Positions 1-11,755 of a stretch of DNA of 64,000 nucleotides are shown here, piece by piece. The position numbers were made by a program, and so were the translations under genes. Every line of letters begins with the position of its first letter. Position 1 is the stretch's first letter. The stretch comes from Tyto alba. Lineage: Eukaryota; Chordata; Aves; Strigiformes; Tytonidae. Where the stretch lies: positions 25,694,899 through 25,758,898 of the forward strand of contig NW_024881282.1 in NCBI RefSeq assembly GCF_018691265.1, written 5' to 3'. The notes beneath the pieces are model-generated. The model ran no database searches and had not been told where the DNA came from. It worked only from the letters and a program-made list of their open reading frames with translations.

Positions 1-580
1 CACTTCTTTTTATTGTGTTTTTTTACTATTTTGTCACTATAGTTTCTTTTGAGGGTTTTTGTTTGCATTTTTTTTTTTTTTCTTCCTAGTCTTTCACTCT
101 GGTAAAAATTGAAGCATTGTCACTGTAGCAAAACTGTGGAAACCATACAAATTCTCAGTATAATGTGCTGTGCTTAAGTTAAAGAATAATTTCAAGCATC
201 TTTTAGGCCAGAAATTTTTGGAAAATGCTAACATCAGAGGAATGAAGAAATGCTGATCCCAAAAGTATGTAATAGAAAAGAGCAAGCAAGAAGTTCATAA
301 TGTATAATGAATGTTGTAAAATGAGAAGAATTAATTCTTCATAAATTTAATAGATACTTTATTCAAAATGTGATGCAAACTCTAAAAGTGCATATATAAA
401 TTTATTTATAAAAATAACCAAAACAATGAGAATCTGAAATCCTTTGTAAAATATTTAAGGCAACTAAGTTTGATTGTTACAATTTGTGAATACACTTACT
501 TTTAAAGGTATTAACTTTTTCAGCTTTTTTATCAAAACAATGAAATTCAGAGTTCAGAATAACTTTATTTTCCTTTGAAG
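1..580 (+). other. NBEA: Intron upstream of first visible NBEA exon
   Basis: This is AT-rich sequence with a T-run near 70-82 and no recognisable exon or mobile element. It ends in an AACTTTATTTTCCTTTGAAG acceptor at 580. The next exon starts with the last two bases of a split codon, so the preceding NBEA exon, outside the window, should end in phase 1. Confidence 0.7.
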
Positions 581-681
581 ATCTTCTAGTTGATATGTTG
601 GGGGTTCTTGCCAGCTACAGCATCACTGTCAAAGAGTTGAAGCTTTTGTTCAGCATGCTTCGAGGCGAAAATGGAATCTGG
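581..681 (+). CDS. NBEA: NBEA exon a (N-terminal armadillo-like segment)
   Basis: The exon is 101 nt: two bases completing a split codon (probably Asp, xAT), then 33 codons starting [19 protein letters not shown] and ending GENGIW. The amphipathic Leu-rich pattern fits the N-terminal helical repeats of neurobeachin. The donor is TGG|gtaagc. A TAG at 588-590 could act as a competing acceptor 10 nt downstream. I chose the AAG at 578-580 because it keeps the conserved LLVDM. Incoming phase is 1 and outgoing phase is 0. Confidence 0.9.
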
Positions 682-3600
682 GTAAGCTGTGATCAGATAA
701 AGCATTAAGTGTCATTCCATTAGAGCCTGAAGTTAACATAAATTGTCTCCTGGGACATATAAACTTGAAAAAAAAATTTTTTTTTCATGTTGATTGAACA
801 TATGTTTATGAAGTATTTTTACTAACTGCTTTAGAGTTAATTTGCTGTGTTGTTTGAAAACCGTCCAGTTTCCGTTGTAGCCTAGAGAGTACAAAAATGG
901 TTGTATTGAATTTTATGCAATTTTCTTGTTTTCACAGCCAAGACATGCGGTTAAGCTATTATCAGTCCTTAATCAGATGCCACAGAGACATGGGCCTGAT
1001 ACCTTTTTCAACTTCCCAGGCTGTAGTGCTGCAGTAAGTTTTCAACCAAAATACTACAACTTGAGGAACAAATAAATTGCTCCTCATTTCCATTTCCTTT
1101 CATTTGGTTTCGCAAATTCGTGTAGAGGAGGCAGGAGGGGGAAATACATGCTTGAGTAGTGGAGACCTTGCCTTCCATAGGTTTGCAAGGTAGTTGTAGT
1201 GTTGAGAAGTTGCAATTGTGAGGATGGAATGTCAAATAGCAGATTTTTGTCTGGGGAATTTATCATAAAAATGAAACCTGAAAATTCTAAAGAACAGTGT
1301 TATTTTCTTTGGATAATGCAATTGATATCTAAATCAGAAACTTGAGGAAAATGTAGGGATGACCTTGTCCATGTAATCACGGTTTACAGTGGCATCTTAG
1401 TCATAAATTTTCTATCCTTTTTTTTTTTTTTTTGTCTGAACTCCATCAGCTGTTTCCTTTCCCTCAAGGCAGTGATTTAAATGCCATCTTCTTTTGGCTT
1501 GACTTTCTGAGGTAACTTATGACGATGGAATTGTCATAAACAATTCTAAACATTCTCAAATAGATATTCTCTCTTCAATTCACTGCATGTACATTCAGAA
1601 AAAGCTACAAATAAATTCAAATATTGTATACACATTTATAAATATAATTATTAAGGCAGTAAATGCAAATGCTTAAAAATGAGAAATCCAGATACGAGGT
1701 TCAGTTTCATTCTGGCATGGAATAGTATATGCTCGTGGTGGAACTTGGAATCTTTTAAGGAGAAATAATCATGAGATCCCTATCTTTTCATGCCAGTGCA
1801 TGAGGGGTGGTAGGAACTTATCTTTAGCTGTTCTACTTGTATTTCATCAATAGCACTGATAATTTTCTTCAAGCATAAACCACCACCTTGTGTTCTTTGT
1901 GAACACGGCTGTTGGTGTGGCAGATTGCATCAGGGAAATAAACTGCCTGAAAAAAAGGTGTTTTTCACCTGGGTTATTTCTGGCTAGATCACTTCCTTCG
2001 TCTTGGTTGATATTCAACTGCACAAACAGATCTGTCAGCAAAATGCATAGGGCGGATTGTGTAAGGAACTAATTACTGAGTTTTGAAAGAGAGAGTTTCA
2101 TTTGCTACTGCTAGATTAAAACTACAGTTAACCTCTCCTAAAAGTACATGCAGCAACAAGACAGCTGTTGCAGAATATGAATGTCTACAATGACACATAC
2201 TGCTTTGACATTTCTGGGCTTCAGTGGCAAACCCTGATGAAATGTCTCTCTTAAATTTAATTTTGTATCAGAGCTTCAAAAAGTGTTCTGAAGGGAAAGA
2301 ATTTCAAATATTCCTCCCTGTCCAAAGAAGCGCATCGATTACAGAAGCATAAACTTTCTTGATTGGAATGCATGATAGGCATTTCTCTTTCCTTGGTAAA
2401 GATCTTGTTTCACATATCACTCATCATTGACTGCACATCTGTAAATCAAGAAATATGAGTTTCAAAGTTACATTTCTTGAGTAGTGCATGTTGTTTACAG
2501 TATGAAGTTCTGGAGAGGAGTCATCCTCTGAAGTGGACTAAGGATGATTGCTTACAAAATGACCCAAACAACAAAGCGCTTAATAGAAGAGACTGGATAG
2601 GACCTAGTTTACTGGCACTACGTTCAGGTTTTCAGATGCAATACAAAGTGATGGCATCAGACGGAGAAGCAGCATGTTTACTTGGCACGATAAATATCAG
2701 ATTAGTCCTCTTTAGAGTTGGTTGCATGCTTCTTATATAACCAAGACCAGTGGTAGTATGAAAAGCCAAGAGTCTACTGAACCAGTCTGCTGATCTGCTG
2801 GTGAGAGCTGCTTCACTATTCTAACTGAAGGGCTCTTCCCAGTACTGTATTACATCTCTGCAAGTCTGTATAAGTAGCACATTACTCACTCCCTGAGGAC
2901 ACCTTGCGGTGGTGGTACTACTATTCCCGGGTGTTGCTCCTGTTTGTCATCAAGCATTTCTTTTCCTGTTTCAGGCAGGGAACTCCCTCTCAGGAGGCAG
3001 GAGTGATATCCCGAAGGAGTTACTTGAAGTATTTTGTACTGAGCAGTTAGCACCAGGCTAGCAGCAGAATTGGTGTTATTTCTTTTGTCTAGTCAAATAC
3101 TAGCACATTGCTGTATCTAATTATAAAATTTACAGTGAGTTCCCTATCATGCTTAACTACATATTTCTCTACTCTTAAAACTCTTTCAGCAATTGCCTTG
3201 CATATAAAAGCAATGAAGAGTCAGTCCCACTCCACCTTTTTTACGTACATTACCACACGGACATAGAATCCTAGGGTGGTTATTCTGACTCTATTGCCCA
3301 GAGATTCGTGTCCCTTCTTATTTTAAGCAATGAGTGAGTTTGCTACAATTTTTGTAGTCATCAGTATGACTTGTCACTGTACAAGATTTGAGCACTCCCG
3401 AAAAAGTATTTCCAACTGTGACTCCTAAGTATCCCACAGAATCACAGAAGAGTTGAGGTTGGAAGGGATCTTGGGCGGTCATCTTGGTCAACCCCACCTG
3501 TGCTGAAGGAGGGCTGCCCAGGACTGTCCAGATGGCTTTTGAGCATCTCCAAGGATGGGGACTTCACAACCTCTCTGGGCGACCTGTGCCGGTGCTCAGT

Positions 3601-6600
3601 CAGTATCACTGATAGCTTTGATAAGAACAGAATACTGTCAGTGCAAGGATTAATTAGCTAGCCTTTATTATTTTAAAGTGTAGGAAGAGTTTAAATTATC
3701 TTACTGAAACTGAAAAATATCAATTAAATACACTTAGAAACAACATGTTATTGTTATTTATAAAATTATTCTCTTCATCTTTGCATTCATATACAATTTA
3801 TTTCAAGAATTAATATTGAAGGCTATTATTCCTTAACTTGTGTAAAGTATTTTGTTTTGTCTGATGGAGGGGGAAAGAATTTATTGTAATCAGTAATCTC
3901 TACCATAATCTCTAAATTATTACAAACATTTAATTTCTTAAATTAGTAAAATTGTTTAATTATGTGTATAGTTCTCCTACTGAGGGGAAAAAATGTTTTA
4001 TCTTTTAATGGTATCACAGAAAACACTTACTTTGTAAGTGACCTCTGAAGTTCATCTTGTCTGATTTCCTCCCTAAAGAGTGCCTAACTTCAAAGTTAGA
4101 TCAGGTATTCAGGGCCTTGCCCAGGGATAGTGTTCTCTGAAACCTCTTCATCAGTCAGTCCATAAACTAAAATATTGAAAAATCAAATTTCTTCCCAGTG
4201 CACGCCTTACTATTAACGTATTTAACTGAGAATGGGGTTAAAATTTCATTTTCTTACCTTACTAAGTGTTCATAGGAAAAAACATGATAGTGCTCTTAAA
4301 TCTCAGAGAACAACTTTTTTTATACTGTAGTTTTGCCAGTAAATATGTTGTACTATCTGTTGAGATTAATTTGATCTTAATGTTTAAGTCTATTGATGAG
4401 AATACTTACTGAAAGTTGAATTTATAGTTTGTTTTCTGCAGAATTTTTTTATTTTTTTCTCTTAATATTGCCCATTCACAAATTTAATTTCATGTCCTCT
4501 ATTGGTGTATTTTATGTAGTTAAAAATGAAAGTATTTTAAAATAGATGGAACACATGCATTTATTCAAAAGCACTATTTGAAGGTTGGTTTTTTTAATAT
4601 TTTTTAACATTGGAAAGTTAAAGCAGATGTGCAGATCTAGAATGACAGGATTTTAGAAAGACGTTGCCTTTAATAATACTTACCAAAATTTTTTTTTTTT
4701 ACTTTCTTTCCTTTTCCTTTTTTTTTTTTTTTTTTTTTTTTCATTCCAGGCAATTGCATTGCCTCCTATTGCTAAGTGGCCTTATCAAAATGGGTTTACT
4801 CTTAACACCTGGTTTCGTATGGATCCGCTAAACAATATCAATGTAGATAAGGATAAACCCTATCTCTACTGGTAAGTAACTTACAATGCTGCAGGTACAG
4901 TTTGGTTTTGTTTCCTAATAACAGTTATTCTCATTGATTTTAGATTCTGACATGCTTTTTTTCCCCAATTAGCTGTAGATTTTAATGGCTCCTTTTTGTA
5001 TACAAACTCTTGCAAAGTCATCTGTCCTTTGTGCTTTGCAATTTATAAGTCTCTGGATGCAAGACATGTGCCTTGTTGATAAACCATAAAATCGAGTGTG
5101 GTGGTTTCTTTAGGAATTTTAAAATACATGATTTCCTAGAGCTGTAAACTGAGAATGTTGTCATATTTTCTCTTTGGTGTTTAAGATTCTCATCTAATGT
5201 CAGTACTACAAAACAAATCTGTTCTACTTGGAGCATACTGTTTGCACATTAGCTAGAGGTAATAGAAAGTAGATCTGTGAATACAAAAATGACTCACTGA
5301 TCACCTGTTCCCAAAAATAGTGCTGTATTTCATAATACATTAATTGCAGGAGAGACTATTTTAGTTTATTTAACTTTGCAGTATTGATAAAAATAGAAAT
5401 AATAGTTACTTAATTAATGCAGTCCTCTGATACTTAGAAATTATTCTATAATAGTAAAAATGTTTATTCTGTTGGCCAATCATGAAAAAAGTTTTTTCAC
5501 TTCAGAAATTAATTATATATCTGCTCAAATATGGTTGTCTTAGCTGAAGAAAAAGAAATGAGGAAAATAAGCAACCTTCTGTTGTGTCATAACATGCTGG
5601 TATTTTCTTCAGCACTTGTTCATTCTTTATGTATTTGCTGTTTAGTACGTTTACCTTTTCTCATATTCTTAAAGACTGTCTATCAGCTGTGCAGACAGAT
5701 GATGACTGGTCATCAGCAAGTTCTATCAAGTTTTATCAGCTCATGGAAACAGGAGTAGCACAAGGAGGGAAGTAACCAAAAGTAGAGCTTCTCACTTGGT
5801 AGTCATTCCTGGTAGTCTAAAGTGCAGCAGTTTTTAGTAGTCAGATGAGGAGAGAGCCAGTAGATGTGGTCTCAGGAAGGTACTTATACTATCAGTACAT
5901 AAAAAGCTTACTGTACATTTACTTGGAAAACCAAAATAAACCATATTTTTATGGAACAAACATGTGAATATAAATAATTTATTTTTGTTCTGAAGAAAAA
6001 AATGTATACATTTTCTCTAAATTACCATCTGGGATAATGCGTTTCCATGTGTCCGTTTTCTGCTAAGCGCTATAATTATTTTAGCACAGCAATTTTTTCA
6101 AGCTGTTGGCTTTAGCTATGCTTATTAGTATGTTCTATATTTTATGTATTTTTTCAGTCTGTCAAGGACAATAGCAAATGCAATTATAGGATTGAACATG
6201 TGTACGGGATTTAACCTGATCATTTACTTCTCAGCCAGAATGTACGTTTCAGAATTGGCAACTTTAGGTGATATATTTGATTTGAGAGTTTGTTACTGCC
6301 TCAGAACAGGAAAAGCATACTCCAAAGTTGCACAGCCCATGATGTATGCTGCTTTTCTTATGGTTAGTAGTGTAGAAAGACCTTTAGGCTGAGTGCTGAA
6401 TATGATTCCTTCTGATTCCAATATAATGCAGAAGCAGCAATGGCACTAGGTTAGAATAACTTCAGATGGTATTTATTTTTTTATACATACTTTTTGTGGT
6501 GATGTAGTTCTGGTGATTATTATGATGTGATTACAATTCTTATGGAATTCTAAGATTTCTGAGCATGGTTTTTAACATTTTTTTTTGCACTGAAATAGTT

Positions 6601-9600
6601 TAAAATCCTCTGTATGTTATACTTTCCTGAATATTTATGAATACTTCATATTTGTGTCAGAAGGAATTTACTTCTGGTTCCATTTGTAAGTATATTGATT
6701 TACACCTTTTTTCTAGCCTAGATTCACTTTGCTACAAAGAAGTGGTGTATCTTAGAATAATTGCCATGTGTACTCAGGCATCTGTCTTTAATAAACAGGT
6801 TTTTCCTTGATTTAAAGTGTTTGTATTTGAACATGTCAATGGATAAACCCCAAAAAGGTGCCCTTTGAGTTATGACAGAAACCTGGATTTCTTCCTTCAA
6901 AATAATTTTAGGTTTCACCTTAATATTATATTCTATAAAGAATATTTTTTAATGAACATACTTCTTATTACCTGCAACTGTAACATTTCCATGTTTGCTT
7001 AAGAAAATGCTCACTGACAGTATGTTTTACCTATAGTGAGTAACTTAATATTGTCTCTCTCTATTAGATTGCTTAGAACAAAGGGTCTAGCAGAGTAAGA
7101 AAACATTTCATTTTTTTTTCCTGTGAGTTTATCTTTCACCATGGTTGATGTATGCTGTTCTTTGTTTTCATGGGTTTTTTGTTTTCACAACCCAGAACAT
7201 GCCAAAATTATGTCTTCTATATTTTGTTGTTGCAGCTTGGAAACCTGGAGAGAAAGTATAGCCCCAAAACACAGGGAGTTTCAACTCTCTTATTGTAGTG
7301 CATAAAGGATAACCTCTCTAGTAAGCATAGGTATTTTACTCCATGCACAGACTCTTCAAGTAATCTTTGGGCATATCTGTGCTGAGTAAATGACTTGTTC
7401 TCTCTCACACACACACCTGCATGCACAAATCTTTAATTATAGTTCAGTGTCTCCCTTCTGCTACCTCTTGTTGTGGAATATATGTAAAATTATTTATCAA
7501 GAGTGGGAAATAAAACTTCTTTGACTAACAAGGTAGAACATTGCAAGTGCTTCATATGAGCCACAGAAAGACGTCAGTCTTACAGTAATCAAATGCCAAA
7601 GTTGAGTCTGTGTAAATGTAATGTGCATGTAATACACATAAGAGAAACTGAATACACCAACCTCAGAAGGAAATTAGGAGCAATGCAAATACTTGTCATT
7701 TTTATATAGTAGCCTAAACCAAGCCATTAGTAATTAAAAACAGGAAAAATATTCAAACTAAATTATCAATCTAAACTTCTTTACGCAGTTTTTAGACTTT
7801 GCCACGTGAACGTTTGAGTCACACACAGCCACCACCAAGAGGACAATACCAAAACAAAGATTTATTTTCTTTCAGTGTGCTTTTTGGGCATGTACTTTCT
7901 TTTCTGTTTAACTAGGTGAAAAATGTGTCATATAAATTAACTATTTCTTCATAGTTTCTTCTTAAGTCATCTGTCTTTTAAATACTCATTATTTTAAAAG
8001 CAATAACTTAGTAGCCTGAACAATTTTAGAGGACTCTGATTTGAAGCAGAGGTGCTGAAAGCAATGTCAGCTAGAACAAGTTCCTCAGGACCTTCTCCAG
8101 TCATGTTTTTTATATCTTCACAACTGGAGACATTGCAACCTCACCGGGAAACCTGTACCAGTCTTTCACCACCTTCACAATGAAAAAGTTTCTCAGTTTC
8201 AGTTTGCATCCATTGCACCTTGTCCTTTCAATGTGCATCACTGAGAAGTCCCTGGCTCAGACTTCTTTACCCCCTACCCATCAGGTATTTATACATGTTT
8301 TCTCTTCTCCAAGATAAACAGTCCCATATCTCAGCCTCTTCTCATGTGTCAGAGGCTTTGATCATTCAGTCCTCGGGGCTCAGTCTGGTATGTCCGTGTC
8401 TTTCTTATACTGTGCAGCCCAGAACTGGACACAACATTCCAGATGTGGTCTCCACAGTGTTGAGGGCAGGGGAAGGATCACCTCCCTCAGCCTGCTGGCA
8501 ATGTTTTTCCTAATGCAGGAATACCACTGGCTGCCTTTGCCACGAGGGCACGTTACTGAGCTTACTGTCCACCCACACCACCGTTTCCCTTTCTGCAAAG
8601 CTGATTTCCAGCCAGTCAGTATCCAGCACATACTGGTGCTTGGGGCAGTTCCTCCTCCAGGGCAGGACTTTGCACTTTCCTTCATTCTTCATGAGATTTT
8701 TGTTGGCCTGTTTCTCCAACCTGCTATGATCCCTCTGAATGACTGCATACTTATCTGGTGTATCAGCTACTCCTTCCAGTTTTATATCATCTGTAAACTT
8801 GCTGAAGGTGCACTCTGTCTGACCATTCAGGTTATTAATGAACAAGATTGGTCCCAGTACTGGACCCCCTGACTCCAGTAGTAACTGCCCTCCAACCGGA
8901 CTCATACCACTGATGACAATGCTTTTAGCCCAGTATTTCAGTTCATTTTCAGACCACCTCTCAGACCACTTATGTAGCTCATTCTTCTTTAGTTTGTCAT
9001 TGAGGTTATTACAGTGTTGAAAAGTCTTGCTAGAAAGTCAGGATAAACATCTCCAGCTTTCCTCTCCATCCTCCAAGCCAGTCATCTCATCGTAGAAGGC
9101 TATCAGTTTGATCAAGGATGATTTCCAATTTGTAAATCCATGCTGACTATTCCCAGTTGCCTTCTTAGGTATGATCCAGGCTTTAAGTGAGTGCAGAAGG
9201 AAGTGGCTAGAGGTCTTTCTGTTGGGAGGGAGCCATTACAGTAGCTTGAGCATGATGTGAAAACTTATGCTTAAAAATGGAGAAGGGAAGCAAAGAAATG
9301 CTTTCACATTTGCCAGATGTGAGGGAAAACTCCTACTGTTCTGTAATTAGATAAATGACAAGTGCTGCTTCAAGAACTGTAAGCCAATTTGTTGGGTTTT
9401 TGTTTTGTTTTTTGTTTTGGTGTTTGTTTTTTTTTTTTTTTTTTTTTTAATAATTATCTCTGAGGATGATGCTGGACAGCTGCTAAGTGACAGTCTATTA
9501 ATACTTGTGTACTGCAACAGCGTTGTAACTTTCTTATCAATTACTAATTGAGTCTGACAATCCTGGAAGAAAATGAGAAATCTTTGACATTTGCATGGAT

Positions 9601-11724
9601 GATAAATAACAATAAGGAGAAAGCTTTGTTGCAGAGCAGTCAGGTTCAGTTGGTAAAATTGAGAATTCTGTAGCACAAATTTTAGTGTAAGCAAACCGAG
9701 ATCATATACCTAGAAGTGAATAATGGGTGCTGTGCTTACAGAATTAGTAGTTATGTATTAGAAGGCATTCATTGCAAAAGGATGTTAAGGATTATTGTAG
9801 GTAACCAACTGACCATAAACTGTTTTCATTGCTCTAGCTGAAAGAGCTAATACGATCTTTTCAAGGATATTCTGAACAAATGGAGAAGAGAGTAAGGGCG
9901 ATGTGATCACTTCCTGAAATCTTGGCAAAAGCTTTACTGGAATACCATTTACAGTTAAGAATGGCTACTTCTTGTAAGAGACCATGGATAATATTGGTAC
10001 TATGCAGAGAACACTCTGGAGTGAACTGTGCTCTGGAAAACATTTTATTATGGAAACTTCCAAGAAAAAAAAAAAAAAAAAAACAAAAAACGTGATGAAA
10101 TTAATGATGCTCTTGAGTTCTGTTTTCAGAATTCATGCAAAATCTGACGCTGATGGATTGTTTAATCTGAATCCAGTGGGTAGACAGTGAAATAGGAAAG
10201 TTAAAACTTTTAGACACACAACACTATGGTCACTTTAACTATCACAATTATAAGACACAGTATAGTAATAATAATCACAGTTAATAGATCACTGGATATG
10301 TTTCCTCAAAAATGAAGTGTAGATTCCTTGTCATAAAAACAGTGCAAATTTAGGAATTTAGGGGCTAAGCTTAAGTGTGCTCAACTGGGAAGTCTCCATC
10401 CTCTAAATCTCTATATTTGTTTCTGCTAAAAAAGGAGATGGATTGGATAAAATCAGTGCAGATATTAAGATTTTTTGGTGGCTTTTTGTGTTTCTGTTTT
10501 GTTTTTTTAGTTTTTTTTTTTTTTTTAAGACATGCTTTCTTTCAAATTGGGTATTGGGGTCTGTAAAAGAACTAGAGGGTGAACTGAGACTGGATTGTTA
10601 TAATTGTTGCTTTTTGTCCTTAAAACATCTAAGTGCTTCCACAAACATGTAATGGAGGATTAGCTAAAACTTCTGAAGGAGCCTTCTAAATTTTATTTTT
10701 ATTGGTATAGAGACAAGGAGAAAAACAAAGTAAAACAAAACCACAAAGCAAGCTGCCTAGACTTTTCAGTCCTTCTCTATGGCTAATAATAACAGAGGTA
10801 ATGCAGTACAGTTGTAAAATCACATAATGGAATTCCAAAGCTAGTAGAAAAGAAACATTTTTTTTTCTTTTTTTCTTCAGACAATAATGAATTAATATAT
10901 TCTCAGTCACAGTACTATGTTCATACATTAAATTGCTCATAAAATCCCAAGATAAAGTAACTGGAATCACTAAACAGTTTCACCAGTGGATGGAAGAATG
11001 CTTACCTGCTATTGAAGTGTAATAACATCCAGTAGCTGCTTTGAGAAACTGGCTGAAATGAAACATAACTATAAGGGTTTTATGAACGATATGTAGTAAA
11101 ATTGTATACCAGCTGCTATGGGAGGTAGTTAAAGGCTCATAAAACCATATGGGTGTTGACAGTACTGCTCTTGTTGTCTGTGTGCATTTCATCTTTGGAT
11201 GTGGCAGATTCTGCATGTGTAGGTAATTGGTAAGAGAATTTCTGTGCAGTATCCTAGAGACCAGTCCCAGCCTACTTTACCTTTGTCAAGGAATAAAATG
11301 TGAAGATTAACCTAATCTGTGTATTGTAATGTTCAGGTAAATACAGAATATATTTGTGTTCTCATTTTCTCAACTACTGTTGTATTAGAATACTAATTCA
11401 TTTCAGGGAAAAAAGGTAAAATCTTGGCTAAACTTCACGTTTAGGAAATCATTCATTCTATTCCAAGATAAGAGAAGAGCCCTGCTAAGAAACAAGCTAC
11501 TTTTTAATTATTTCATTGCTTTCTTGTCTTCATATGCTGAACTCCAGGAAGTTACACGTGTAAGGACAAATCAGTGTTTAAAATTTCAGGAACAGTCTGG
11601 TTTGATCATAGTGGTGACAAAATAAGCCCAGTAACTGGGGGCTTAGGAAAGGGAAGATCTTTAAAGGTGTAGACAATTCTTCAGGATCCATTCTATTGTT
11701 GGTTGTTTTTTGTTTTTGTTTTTG

Positions 11725-11755
<31 letters not shown>

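Larger units (their letters stand above)
1034..4749 (+). other. NBEA: NBEA intron (3.7 kb)
   Basis: The intron is AT-rich, with a T16 run at 1418-1433, two old CR1 pieces (3434-3608 and 4012-4150) and a long pyrimidine tract just before the acceptor (4689-4747). Open frames such as 1890-2072 and 2477-2740 on the plus strand have no recognisable homology. Confidence 0.8.

Noticed and set aside
588..590. Alternative TAG acceptor in the first visible exon
   Set aside because: Using it would drop 10 nt and lose the conserved LLVDM start. The AAG at 578-580 keeps the family sequence.
8390..8872. 160-codon plus-strand open frame
   Set aside because: It is antisense to the CR1 RT fossil on the minus strand, not a gene.
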